A stretch of 64,000 nt of DNA, taken from assembly GCA_036389835.1 (NCBI GenBank), contig DASVWC010000041.1, forward strand, positions 8,000 through 71,999, written 5' to 3'. Of this stretch, positions 41,472-49,658 are shown piece after piece (positions within the stretch are counted from its first letter, which is position 1; the number at the start of each line of letters is the position of its first letter). The notes below the pieces were generated by a model. It saw nothing but the letters and a program-made list of their open reading frames with translations. It searched no databases and had not been told where the DNA came from. Made by a program: the position numbers and the translations under genes. Source of the stretch: AC-37 sp036389835 (GTDB taxonomy: Bacteria; Actinomycetota; Thermoleophilia; Solirubrobacterales; Thermoleophilaceae).

Positions 41472-42902
41472 ATGGTGGCCGGGAGCAGCGGTAACGGCGC
41501 GATGAAGCGGTTCGAGGTACCCGTGGTGGTCGGGGCTGGGCCCGCGGGCCTGTCCGCCGGGTACGCGCTTACGCGCGCCGGCGTCCGCCCGAAGCTCCTC
41601 GAACGCGGGGACAAGGTCGGGATGACCTGGCGGACGTACTACGACACGCTCCGCTTGAACTCGCCGCGGATCCTCTCCTCGCTACCCGGGATGACGATCG
41701 ATCCCGGCGCGGGGCGCTTCCCCTCTCGCGTCGACTTCATCCTGTACCTGGAGCGCTACGCACGCAGGTGGGACCTCGACGTGGAGTACGGCATCGACGT
41801 CCAGCGGATCGATCGCCACGACGGCGGCTGGAGCCTGCAAACCTCGAAGGGGCCCATGTGGGCGCCGCAGGTCGTCGTCGCAACGGGGCTCTACGCCCAG
41901 CCGACGTTCCCCGATTGGCCCGGTATCGAGGGCTTCACCAAAGAGCTCATGCACGTGCGCCAGTTCCGCAACGCCAAGGGGTTCGTGGGCAAGGACGTCC
42001 TCGTCGTCGGGGGTGGCCAGAGCGCGGCCGACGTCGCCCTCGAGGCGGCCGCGCTGGGCGCCAAGCACGTGAGCCTGTCGGTTCGCAAGCCGCCGCACGT
42101 TTCGCGCCCCGCTCACTTCGGTGTCTCACCGTCGCTCTTCGCGTTCATCGTGAAGTGCCTGCCGACGGCCTTCTACCCACTGCTCGATAGGTACGAGCTG
42201 TTCACCCAACGCATACTCCGGTGGTTCATAGTCGGAGACGTATCGAAGTACGGATTCGGCGTTCCCGAGGAGGGCCTCACGGCGGCGCTACAGGAGCGCG
42301 GGCACGGGATCCTGATCGACCGTGGGCTCATCACCGCTCTCAAGGCCGGACAGGTCGAAGCCCTGCCGGCGGTGGAGGGATTCGACGGAGACGAGGTGAT
42401 CCTTGCTGACGGTCGTCGCGTCAGCCCGGACGTCGTGGTCGCTGGTACGGGTGCACGCGGGACCCTGCCGTCGCTGGTCGGCCACCTCGGAGTGCTGGAC
42501 GTCGACGGGCGTCCGCTGAAGCACGGCGGAGCCAAGTCCCCTGGCGCCCCAGGGCTGTACTTCATCGGGTATCGGCTGCCGCCGGGCGTGCTGCCCGATG
42601 CCCGGCGCGACGCGCCGGCGATCGCCCGCAGCATCACGGGCCGGCGTGCCTGGCCTCCCCCGATATGGCGAACTTCGGGCTCGGGCTATCCGGTGCGTGC
42701 GCCTTCGGATCTCGCGTCCGGCAGCGGCGGCAATGGCAAGGATCCGAGCTCGGCAAGGCCGCAGCCGGAGGATGGAGCCGCGGCGCCGAGATCGCCTGAC
42801 CCTGTGCTCGAGTCGACCCTGGAATCGCGATCCGCGACCAGTCGCTTCGCGGAGGCTCGCCCCGCCCGATCCCGTCCGAGGAACTCGAAATCGACGCGAT
42901 AG
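41472..42902 (+). CDS. Flavin-dependent monooxygenase, copy 2, with C-terminal extension
   Basis: 476 residues (an internal ATG at 41508 is possible). FAD motif VVGAGPAGLSAGYALTRAG, ERGDKVGMTWRTYYDTLRLNSPRILSSLPGMT, the second Rossmann motif VLVVGGGQSAADVALEAAALG and LYFIGYRLPPG place it with the copy at 35919. The aligned family end is near residue 395 (AIARSITGR). About 80 further residues are low-complexity (Ser/Pro/Arg), look like read-through of former non-coding DNA, and suggest loss of the original stop. It is a candidate amine or carbon oxygenase for the azoxy locus. Confidence 0.85.
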   Translation: MVAGSSGNGAMKRFEVPVVVGAGPAGLSAGYALTRAGVRPKLLERGDKVGMTWRTYYDTLRLNSPRILSSLPGMTIDPGAGRFPSRVDFILYLERYARRWDLDVEYGIDVQRIDRHDGGWSLQTSKGPMWAPQVVVATGLYAQPTFPDWPGIEGFTKELMHVRQFRNAKGFVGKDVLVVGGGQSAADVALEAAALGAKHVSLSVRKPPHVSRPAHFGVSPSLFAFIVKCLPTAFYPLLDRYELFTQRILRWFIVGDVSKYGFGVPEEGLTAALQERGHGILIDRGLITALKAGQVEALPAVEGFDGDEVILADGRRVSPDVVVAGTGARGTLPSLVGHLGVLDVDGRPLKHGGAKSPGAPGLYFIGYRLPPGVLPDARRDAPAIARSITGRRAWPPPIWRTSGSGYPVRAPSDLASGSGGNGKDPSSARPQPEDGAAAPRSPDPVLESTLESRSATSRFAEARPARSRPRNSKSTR

Positions 42903-43046
42903 AGATTCTCGCCGCCAGAGCCGCCGAAAAGGCGCCGGCCGATCCGGATTCCCCCCCAATCGGCAGATGTTTTCACCGCGACCGTCGCTTACGGTTCGCC
43001 GGGACGGCGGGGAGAACGGCTCACTGAGCCTGGCGGGGGCGTCGGC

Positions 43047-43928
43047 ATGAGCGAAGCTCGGCCTCAGGGCGGGAGCGAGAAGGCGGGTGGCGCGATCGAA
43101 ACGGCGATGCGGACACACGACGGGCCGGCACGCGGCGGGCGTGTCCATGTCGACGAACTTCAGATCTCGAATGAGGCCGAAAGATTCCTGACCAGGGCGG
43201 GCATCCAGCGTCTCCGGCTGATCGTGAGCAGCCGCCGCCTTGCGTGCTCGCTGTGCGGCGAGCCGCTCGGGGACCGCATGGGCCCGACCTCCGTGGGCGT
43301 GGTCCGCGGCCGCGACGCCTCCGCCTCCGTCGTCCGCCTTACACATTTCGGCTGCACGCCGTCCGAGGTACGTGTCGAGTCGGCCGGCGACGAGCGCCCC
43401 GCGCGGCCGCGACCCGGTCACGAGTGGAACCTGGCGCGACGGTTTCATCCGGTGGTCCCGTCCCTGCTCGCATGGGAGTTGTTCCCGCCCCTCGGGGGAG
43501 AGCGCACTGGAGCGAGGTGGCATCTCGCGGACGACCCGCTCGCGCTGGAGCTCCGGCAGGCGGGCTTCGTGACCACAAGGGGGCGAATCAGCGAGCTCTT
43601 ACCGCCCACCGCCTGCCGGCTGACGCTCGTCGAGGTGGGGACCGATCTGATCATCCTCCGCGACGGGCGCCACTGGGCCAGGTTCCCCGGCGCGGCTGGA
43701 GCCGGGGCACCCCAGGCGTGGGTTGCAGAGACACGCCGGGAGCGCCTCGCCGTCGTCCTCTACGGACCTGGGCTGGGCGGAAACGCACTCATGCCGGGCA
43801 ACATCGACGCGGCGCTCGATTCCGGGATGACGCTCGGCACCACGGTGCGCATGCCGGCGGGACGGGCGCGCTACGCCGTACCGCGCCCGCGGCCGTCGAG
43901 AACGCGTGGGCCCAAGGTCCACCTCTGA
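43047..43928 (+). CDS. Unrecognised protein with a possible zinc-binding CxxC-HxxC motif
   Basis: 293 residues. The N-terminal third holds LACSLCGEPLGDRMG followed about 35 residues later by THFGC, a pattern suited to a small zinc site. The rest has no known match. No signal peptide or membrane helix is seen. A middle segment (PVVPSLLAWELFPPLGGERTGARWHLADDPLALELRQAGF) and a Gly-rich tail are noted. I cannot assign a family. It is co-directional with the second FMO and separated from it by about 145 bases. Confidence 0.65.
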   Translation: MSEARPQGGSEKAGGAIETAMRTHDGPARGGRVHVDELQISNEAERFLTRAGIQRLRLIVSSRRLACSLCGEPLGDRMGPTSVGVVRGRDASASVVRLTHFGCTPSEVRVESAGDERPARPRPGHEWNLARRFHPVVPSLLAWELFPPLGGERTGARWHLADDPLALELRQAGFVTTRGRISELLPPTACRLTLVEVGTDLIILRDGRHWARFPGAAGAGAPQAWVAETRRERLAVVLYGPGLGGNALMPGNIDAALDSGMTLGTTVRMPAGRARYAVPRPRPSRTRGPKVHL

Positions 43929-43962
43929 CTCAGGAATCCCTCCGCTCTCGATCAGGGACGGT

Positions 43963-44358
43963 TCAGGCGACGAACCAGGTGCCGTCGCGCTCGCGGAGGT
44001 AGCCCTTCTGGAGCAGCGTCGGCAGCAGCTCGTAGAGATAGCCCACCCGCATCCCCAGCCGCTCCGCGAGCTCGTCGCGCGTAAGACCGGGGTGCGATCG
44101 CAAGAGCCTGACCACCTGCGCAGCTCGGCGCCCACGCGGCTCTCCGCGCGACCTCGAGGCCTGATGCTCCCGCAGCGCCGGTCCCTCGCCGTGGGCATAC
44201 ACCCACACGGGGGGCGGATCGTCGCTCTCGACCACCTCGAGGATCGCCTTCACGCGCTCGAACTCCCGCACAGCGGGTTCGAGATCGCGCAGGCGCGTAC
44301 GCAGGTCCTCGGCCATCCGCTTGTAGAAATCGTCGTGAGGGACTTGCGCGCCTGACAT
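43963..44358 (-). CDS. Winged-helix regulator with coiled-coil N-terminus
   Basis: 131 residues from the ATG nearest the domain; a longer start exists at 44397. Residues ~5-45 form an amphipathic helix (YKRMAEDLRTRLRDLEPAVREFERVKAIL). From about residue 75 a winged helix-turn-helix is visible: RRAAQVVRLLRSHPGLTRDELAERLGMRVGYLYELLPTLLQKGYLRERDGTW. It is the only DNA-binding protein inside the azoxy-type locus and lies just after the kinase gene on the same strand. It is therefore a candidate for binding the TCTGA/TCAGA repeats (inference). Confidence 0.75.
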   Translation of the reverse strand: MSGAQVPHDDFYKRMAEDLRTRLRDLEPAVREFERVKAILEVVESDDPPPVWVYAHGEGPALREHQASRSRGEPRGRRAAQVVRLLRSHPGLTRDELAERLGMRVGYLYELLPTLLQKGYLRERDGTWFVA

Positions 44359-44488
44359 CTGGCTCTCTGAGCCGATACTACAAAGCGACCAGAGCACGAG
44401 ACCCTGAGGACTCCGGAAGTATGGAGCTTCTTTCGACTCCTCGAGCGGTTTACCTCAGGTGCGGCGAGCCGTAGCTGCTCCGCGCCGT

Positions 44489-45511
44489 TCAGACGGCACG
44501 AGAGAGAGGGTTCTGTGGACCCCTCCAGCCAACCAGAGCAGGCACCGCAGCCTCGACCACATCCAGCGTCAGACTCTGGGTGGCCCGGTATGGATCGCCG
44601 TCGTGCTCGATCGCCAGATCGTGTCCGTCGAGGCGCTCGATCGAGATGCTCCTTCCCTGCGCGTAGGCAACCTCTGGCTCGTGTACGTGGCGCCCGTCCG
44701 GGACCAGCGCCGCCAAGGCGACGAGACGCTCCTGGGCGACGTCCTGAACCGCGCACACGTCGAGCAGCCCGTCGTCGAGCAGCGATCGCGGCAGCACCTC
44801 GAACGAACCGCGCCCGAAGCGCCGCACACCTCCGATCGTGCACAGGCTGACTCCGCCCTCGTGCAGCAACTCGCCGTCGACGACGACCCGGATGCTCGGG
44901 CTCGAGAAGCTCTGCAGCACCTCACCGAAGGCCGCCCAGTAGCGGCTCTCCGCCTCGTCGTCCTCGCCCTCGTCTCCGTCGCGACGCTCCCGCTTCGTGC
45001 GCTCGATGTACTCCGCGATCGCCGCGATCAGACCCACATTCACGCCCAGGAACGCGGCGCGATCGGCCTCCACCAGGCGTATGAGGTCGAGCGAGCGCAC
45101 GTTCCGCCCGCCGTCGAGGGCGGTTTCGACCGCCTGCCGCCAGTCGGTGTCGCTCCACAGCGCGCGATAGATCGAGTTGCCGGACCCGCCGGGCAGCACG
45201 AGCAGAGCGGGTAGACCCTCGTCGTCCTCGCCGGCGCCGCGTCCGGATGGCCAGCGGCCCAGACCGCGCGCGAGCCCTTCGGCCGCCTCGCGCACGGTGC
45301 CGTCCCCGCCGACGGCGACGATCACCTCGGGTGGCCGCGGCTCGGCGAGGGCGCTCGCCACCAGGTCGATCGCCTCGCCGGCCCTGTCGGTGGTGGCGAT
45401 GTCGAGGTCCCCGACGAGCTCCCGGCAGTGACCGGCCAGGGCGCTCACACGGCGCGGGTCGGCGCCCGCGATTGGATTCAGGATCGCGAGCCCGCGTGCA
45501 CGGCCCGTCAT
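44489..45511 (-). CDS. Diacylglycerol-kinase-family protein (VlmJ type)
   Basis: 340 residues, ATG only 5 bases beyond the 3' end of the tRNA-like sequence. The lipid-kinase catalytic domain has LAILNPIAGADPRR, the ATP-binding VAVGGDGTVREAAEGLARGL and LLVLPGGSGNSIYRAL, where most relatives have GTGND. The C-terminal beta domain (RFGRGSFEVLPRSLLDDGLLDV) follows. In valanimycin biosynthesis the DAG-kinase homologue VlmJ phosphorylates valanimycin hydrate so that VlmK can eliminate phosphate (established). With a VlmK-type gene next door at 46863, the same role is likely here. No Shine-Dalgarno can be fitted, because the tRNA occupies that position. Confidence 0.85.
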   Translation of the reverse strand: MTGRARGLAILNPIAGADPRRVSALAGHCRELVGDLDIATTDRAGEAIDLVASALAEPRPPEVIVAVGGDGTVREAAEGLARGLGRWPSGRGAGEDDEGLPALLVLPGGSGNSIYRALWSDTDWRQAVETALDGGRNVRSLDLIRLVEADRAAFLGVNVGLIAAIAEYIERTKRERRDGDEGEDDEAESRYWAAFGEVLQSFSSPSIRVVVDGELLHEGGVSLCTIGGVRRFGRGSFEVLPRSLLDDGLLDVCAVQDVAQERLVALAALVPDGRHVHEPEVAYAQGRSISIERLDGHDLAIEHDGDPYRATQSLTLDVVEAAVPALVGWRGPQNPLSRAV

Positions 45512-45516
45512 CGAGC

Positions 45517-45605
45517 GGAGGGGGAAGGATTCGAACCCTCGACACCGGCGCAACGACCGGTGTGGCGGCCGAGAGACCGCCGCAATACCGCTCTGCCACC
45601 CCTCC
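45517..45605 (-). tRNA. Serine-type tRNA-like gene with abnormal anticodon loop
   Basis: Minus strand, 89 bases. The 7-bp acceptor GGAGGGG/CCCCTCC, a D-arm with GAGCGGTAT loop, a T-arm GAGGG-TTCGAAT-CCTTC and a long variable arm (ACACCGG paired with CCGGTGT) mark a class II tRNA. The D-arm and T-arm text closely resembles tRNA-Ser. The anticodon arm lacks one base. GGCGG pairs with CCGCC around the 8-base loop TCTCTCGG, or the loop is CTCTCGG with anticodon CUC and base 39 missing. It is thus probably not a normal decoder. It lies directly upstream of the kinase gene on the same strand and probably shares its transcript. SerRS normally recognises the long variable arm, so serylation is possible. 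Confidence 0.65.
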
Positions 45606-45660
45606 CCACGGCCGCAATCTATCAGCTTTTTCAGGATTTAGGATGGTTACGGTAGAGTAT

Positions 45661-45675
45661 CCTGACTAATTCTGA
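45661..45675. promoter_or_regulatory. CCTGA/TCTGA direct repeat between the tRNA and the acyl-CoA-dehydrogenase-like gene
   Basis: CCTGA (45661) and TCTGA (45671) with 10-bp spacing lie in the divergent region 45606-45696. On the other strand, CCTGAAAAAGCTGATAG precedes the tRNA and resembles the repeat before the second FMO. It probably serves both directions. Confidence 0.45.
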
Positions 45676-45696
45676 ACGAGGGTGGCCGGGGGAGCG

Positions 45697-46833
45697 ATGG
45701 ACTTCTTGGCACGGGAGCGGCGGACGCTCGAGGCGTTCCTGCCAGGCCTGGACGACAAGCTGGCGGTGATGCCGCTCGAGGCGCTCGAGTCGCGCGACTC
45801 CCCGGGCATCGAGCTGTTCCGGGAGTCCGGGGGCCCGGGCCTGCTCGTGCAGAGGACGCATCGGGGCCACGGAGCGACCCCCGTCGAGGCGCTGAGGGTG
45901 CAGCGCGCGATCGGGTCCCGCTCCCCGTCGCTCGCGGTCGCCACGACGATGCACCACTTCTCCACGGCCACGCTCGTGGAGATGTGGGAGAAGGAGAAGG
46001 GCCTCGAGTGGATGCTGCTGCAGGCGATCGCCGAGCAGCGGCTGCTCCTCGCATCCGGCTTCGCCGAGGGCGTCCGCGACCAGGGAGTGCTGAAGCCGAC
46101 GATGCAGGCCACGCGGCGCGACGGCAAGGTCATGATCCGCGGGGTCAAGCGGCCCTGCAGCCTGGCTCACGCCATGGACGTCATGACGGCATCGCTGGTG
46201 ATCGAAGGCGAAAACGGGTCGGAGGACGAGTTCGCCGTGGCGCTGATCTCGTCTGAGCTGCCCGGGATCGAGGTGACCCGGTTCTGGGGCTCCGACGTGC
46301 TCGCCGGCGCGCAGAGCGAGGCCGTCACCCTGACCGACGTCGCCGTCGAGGAGGACCTCGTCATAACGATGGGCACCGCCGCGGACCCGGACCTCGACGA
46401 GATCCAGATCGCCGGGTTCCTCTGGTTCGAGCTCCTCATCTCGGGCTCGTACCTGGGGATGGCGAGCGCCCTGGCGGAACGCGTCCTGCAGGACGGGCGC
46501 GGCGACGTCACGCAGCGGATCGCCGTGGCCGGCGAGCTCGAGGCCGCGATGTCGGCGCTCGAGGGCGTCGCGCTCCAAATGAAGGACTCGGACGTCTCGC
46601 GCGACGATCTTCTGAAGCGCGCGCTGATGTGCCGTTACGCCACGCAGGACGCGATCAGCCGGTCCGTCGCGGGGTCGGTCGAACTGCTGGGGGGCATGTC
46701 CTTCATCCGCGGCAACGACGTGAACTACCTGGCGTCGGCGTCGCGGGCGCTGGCGTTCCATCCACCCGGCCGCTCGAAGGCCGCCGCGTCGCTCGCCGCC
46801 TCGCTGGTCGGCGCCGAGCTGCAACTGTCCTAG
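45697..46833 (+). CDS. Acyl-CoA-dehydrogenase-fold flavoprotein, divergent
   Basis: 378 residues from the ATG with GGGGGAG upstream (GTG at 45682 is the alternative). The fold is recognised from the middle helices and the C-terminal helical bundle (YATQDAISRSVAGSVELLGGMSFIRGNDVNYLASASRALAF). The usual (Y/E)EGT-type catalytic Glu segment of acyl-CoA dehydrogenases is not visible. Flavin monooxygenases of this superfamily, such as DszC and KijD3, also lack the base. It is the first gene of a two-gene unit with the MmgE/PrpD gene. It may be a dehydrogenase-like partner or a monooxygenase. Function not settled. Confidence 0.75.
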   Translation: MDFLARERRTLEAFLPGLDDKLAVMPLEALESRDSPGIELFRESGGPGLLVQRTHRGHGATPVEALRVQRAIGSRSPSLAVATTMHHFSTATLVEMWEKEKGLEWMLLQAIAEQRLLLASGFAEGVRDQGVLKPTMQATRRDGKVMIRGVKRPCSLAHAMDVMTASLVIEGENGSEDEFAVALISSELPGIEVTRFWGSDVLAGAQSEAVTLTDVAVEEDLVITMGTAADPDLDEIQIAGFLWFELLISGSYLGMASALAERVLQDGRGDVTQRIAVAGELEAAMSALEGVALQMKDSDVSRDDLLKRALMCRYATQDAISRSVAGSVELLGGMSFIRGNDVNYLASASRALAFHPPGRSKAAASLAASLVGAELQLS

Positions 46834-46862
46834 CTCGCGTTGAAGCCGACCCGGGTGGCACC

Positions 46863-48413
46863 GTGAGCGCGGATGACACGAGGCCCCGGGCCGGGCGGCC
46901 GGCGACCCTCAGCGAGCGGCTGTCCGCCTGGGCGGCGGTCCTGGAGCTGGACGACGTGCCGTCGCGTGTCGCGTCGGTGGGGCGGAGCCTCGTCCTGTCG
47001 CAGCTCGCCGCGGTGCGAGCCGGCCTCGGGCATCCGCTCGGCGCCGCGATCACACGCGCCTTCGGGCCCCCGATGCAGGATGACCCCAAGCAATCGGCCT
47101 ACGTCATGTCGGCGCTGAGCATGAGCCTCGACTTCGACGAGACCTTCTACGCCGCTCACGTGGGGCACGGCACCGTCAACGTCTCGCTCGCCTACGCGCG
47201 CGCTCTCGAGCTCGACGGGCGCGCGCTGCTCACCGCGATCGTCGCCGCGACCGAGTGCGCGGCCAGGGTGGGCGCGGCCACGACGCTCGGTCCGTTCCGC
47301 GGCCAGAGCGCCGCCCATCCGCACGTGGCCGGCTCCGCCGCCGCTCGCCTGCGTGCCGAGTCGGCGGACGTGGACCGGTGGGTCGACTCGCTCGGGATCG
47401 CGATGGCGATGCCCCCGTGGATGCTGCGCGCCGCGTTCCTCGGCAGCGACGCCAAGGTGCTGACGGCCGCGACCGGGGTGCGCATGGGCCTCGACGCGTG
47501 CGACGCGGCGGCCGCGGGGATGCGCGGCCGCCCCGAGATCCTGGAGCACCCCTCCGGGTTCCTGGCGGCGTTCGGCGGGGAGGTGCCGCTGGCGGACGAG
47601 ATCACGATCGGCCTCGGCGAGCGCTGGCAGGCGGACACGATCACGTTCAAGCTCTTCCCGGCCTCCACCGGGATCGCCTCGACCGTCGAGTGCGGGATGG
47701 CGCTGCACAAGCGGCTCGACGGGGCGGACGTGGAGGAGGTGGTGGTGGAGTCCAACCTGCTCACGATGCGGATCGACCAGCATGCCCAGCCATTCCTCGA
47801 GGGGGCGGACTCGCCGGTGAGCGCGCTCCAGTACGCGGTGCCCTACAGCCTGGCCACGGCCATTCTGCGCGGCAAGCTGACGGGCGGCGACTTCGCCCCG
47901 CCCGCGGTGCGCGATCCGGCGCGGTGGGAGCTCGCCGGGAAGGTGCGCATCGAGCACGACATGGAGCTCACGCGCACCGCGGTGCGCGCCACGGCGCCGA
48001 TCGGCGAGGCCCTGAGGCGCGCCGGCGACCGCGCCCCGCAGTGGGTGGTCGCCGCGGGCGGCGACGACGCCGAGGGCAGCGCCAGCGGGCTCGGCGAGCC
48101 GAGCGACCACAGCTTCGAGCAGGCGGACAAGGCGATCGGCGCGCGCGTCCGCATGCGCCTCTCCGACGGGCGCGAGCTGGTCGAGGAGTGCATCCATCCG
48201 GCGGGCTCCACCGGACCGGACACGCGCGCGCACCACCCGGCGCTGGTGCGGGCCAAGTTCCTCGACGCCGGCGGCCCGCCCGAGCTGGCCGACGCCGTCG
48301 CGGTCCTCGACGAGCTGTCGGCGCGCGAGGTCGCCGAGCTCGTCGAGGCGGCGTTCGCCGGCGCTCAGACGACCTTGCCGGACTCCGGGATCGCCTCCTC
48401 GAGCCCCATGTAG
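46863..48413 (+). CDS. MmgE/PrpD-family dehydratase (VlmK type)
   Basis: 516 residues from a GTG 29 bases after the previous stop. MmgE/PrpD features are seen: LDFDETFYAAHVGHGTVNVSLAYARAL with the conserved Asp and His, the GAATTLGPFRGQSAAHPHVAGSAAA helix region, and the lid segment KLFPASTGIASTVECGMALH. The family includes 2-methylcitrate dehydratase and VlmK, which dehydrates phosphorylated valanimycin hydrate to give the terminal double bond (established). A VlmJ-type kinase gene lies just upstream on the other strand. The 3' end overlaps the convergent diiron gene by 49 bases. Confidence 0.88.
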   Translation: MSADDTRPRAGRPATLSERLSAWAAVLELDDVPSRVASVGRSLVLSQLAAVRAGLGHPLGAAITRAFGPPMQDDPKQSAYVMSALSMSLDFDETFYAAHVGHGTVNVSLAYARALELDGRALLTAIVAATECAARVGAATTLGPFRGQSAAHPHVAGSAAARLRAESADVDRWVDSLGIAMAMPPWMLRAAFLGSDAKVLTAATGVRMGLDACDAAAAGMRGRPEILEHPSGFLAAFGGEVPLADEITIGLGERWQADTITFKLFPASTGIASTVECGMALHKRLDGADVEEVVVESNLLTMRIDQHAQPFLEGADSPVSALQYAVPYSLATAILRGKLTGGDFAPPAVRDPARWELAGKVRIEHDMELTRTAVRATAPIGEALRRAGDRAPQWVVAAGGDDAEGSASGLGEPSDHSFEQADKAIGARVRMRLSDGRELVEECIHPAGSTGPDTRAHHPALVRAKFLDAGGPPELADAVAVLDELSAREVAELVEAAFAGAQTTLPDSGIASSSPM

Positions 48414-49363
48414 CGCAGGCGCGCGTCCTGCACCTCCTGCGACCACTCGATCGCCATGCCGAGGCGATCCTCGGCGGTGCTGTCCACGACGCGCAGGCCC
48501 GGGACGATCTCGGCGTCGCCGATGCGGCCGCCCAGCTCCTCGATGCCCTCCTGGAAGAGCTGCTCGCGCTTCAGCACCAACTCCGGCACCGGCAGCGATC
48601 CCCAGAACTCCCGCCCCTCGACGATCAGGTCGAGGATCCGGGGCTTGTCCTCCGGGTGGTCGGTCAGGTGGTTGCGGATGAACCAGCTCCCCACGGCCAG
48701 ATGGCGGATCTCGTCCACGCACGCGCCCCGCTCGATGTCGGCGGTCGCCGGGCTGATCGCCTTCCACTTCTTCTCGGCCAGCTCGGTGGTGGGGGCCAGG
48801 ACCCCCTCGAGCAGGATGGTGATGATGACGACGCCGGAGACGAAGTCGCTCTTGTACGCCTTCGTGCCCCAGTCCCACATCGGCCGCAGGATCCGCTCCG
48901 CGTTCTCGCCGGTGGTCCGTTCCACGGTCTCGCCGACCTTGTCCTCCGGCACCCCCAGATCGATGAGGTGGTGGCGAAACGTGTAGGCGTGCCGCGCCTC
49001 GTCGAGCGCTTGAGTGGCGAAGAACTCGAGTCCCGGCACGTCGTCGGCCGCCGCGCAGGCGAGGGCGCACGCCTTCGTGGCGTACTCCTCGGACCGCGAC
49101 CGGAACGAGCACTCCTCGAGCAGCGTCGTGCGCAGCGGGCCCTCCTCCAGCAGGAAGTCCGGCACCGCCGAGTCGGGCTTGCGGCCGTGGACCAGGCCTT
49201 CGAGCGTCCCGTGCGCGACCTGCTGGACCCAGAACTCGATGTCGCAGTCCAGCGGCGACAGCTCGATGCTCGTGGCGCCCTCGATCACCCCGGGCGCGTC
49301 GTCCCAGTCGGCCATCCGCTCGGCGACGGCGCGGCCGTTGCCCTCGATCTGCGTGTCAGCCAT
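48365..49363 (-). CDS. Ferritin-like non-heme diiron protein (VlmB type)
   Basis: 332 residues from ATG. Diiron ligands are suggested by EECSFRSRSEEYATKA, ALDEARHAYTFRHHL (ExxRH) and CVDEIRHLAVGSWF (ExxRH), the pairwise pattern of four-helix diiron oxygenases such as RNR R2, AurF and VlmB. In valanimycin-type pathways VlmB is assigned to the oxidation that yields the azoxy group; this is my recollection of the literature. It is the last gene of a nine-gene minus-strand run and lies next to the VlmK-type gene. Both ExxRH sites are intact, so an active oxygenase is expected. Confidence 0.85.
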   Translation of the reverse strand: MADTQIEGNGRAVAERMADWDDAPGVIEGATSIELSPLDCDIEFWVQQVAHGTLEGLVHGRKPDSAVPDFLLEEGPLRTTLLEECSFRSRSEEYATKACALACAAADDVPGLEFFATQALDEARHAYTFRHHLIDLGVPEDKVGETVERTTGENAERILRPMWDWGTKAYKSDFVSGVVIITILLEGVLAPTTELAEKKWKAISPATADIERGACVDEIRHLAVGSWFIRNHLTDHPEDKPRILDLIVEGREFWGSLPVPELVLKREQLFQEGIEELGGRIGDAEIVPGLRVVDSTAEDRLGMAIEWSQEVQDARLRYMGLEEAIPESGKVV

Positions 49364-49390
49364 CGGTCTCTCCCCTCTGGTCGCTCGGTC

Positions 49391-49630
49391 TCAGGCCACG
49401 GGCTGGAGCCGCGCGAGGTCCCCGACGGTCAGCAGGGAGCGCGCCGAGTCCGGGTCGAGCTCGACGCCCGAGCGGTCCTCCAGCGTCGCGAACAGCTCGG
49501 CGACCTCCAGGCTGTCGAGCTTGAGGTCGTTCAACTGGGTGTCCGGCGTCACCTCGTCGAAGAGCCGGCGTTTGGTCCCCAGCACCTCGTTCACCGACTC
49601 GACGACCATCTCCACGGTTAGCTCAGCCAT
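49391..49630 (-). CDS. Acyl carrier protein
   Basis: 79 residues from an ATG. The phosphopantetheinylation site is DLKLDSLEVAELF, with Ser in the DSL motif, and the helices fit a free-standing ACP (TVEMVVESVNEVLG, TVGDLARLQPV). It differs in sequence from the ACP at 26001. With the AMP ligase, reductase and aminotransferase on the same strand it probably carries the fatty chain that becomes the alkylamine. 28 bases separate it from the next gene upstream. Confidence 0.92.
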   Translation of the reverse strand: MAELTVEMVVESVNEVLGTKRRLFDEVTPDTQLNDLKLDSLEVAELFATLEDRSGVELDPDSARSLLTVGDLARLQPVA

Positions 49631-49658
49631 CGGCGGGCTCCCCTCCCTTTCTGATCGA

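Noticed and set aside
42686..42976. Minus-strand ORF of 96 residues opposite the FMO tail
   Set aside because: No domain and no ribosome-binding site. It overlaps the FMO reading frame end, and its composition is ambiguous.
41134..45605. Reading the two tRNA-like copies as attL/attR of an integrative element
   Set aside because: The similarity covers the whole tRNA plus the start of the kinase gene and a kinase C-terminal remnant, which fits gene duplication. No integrase gene lies between them.
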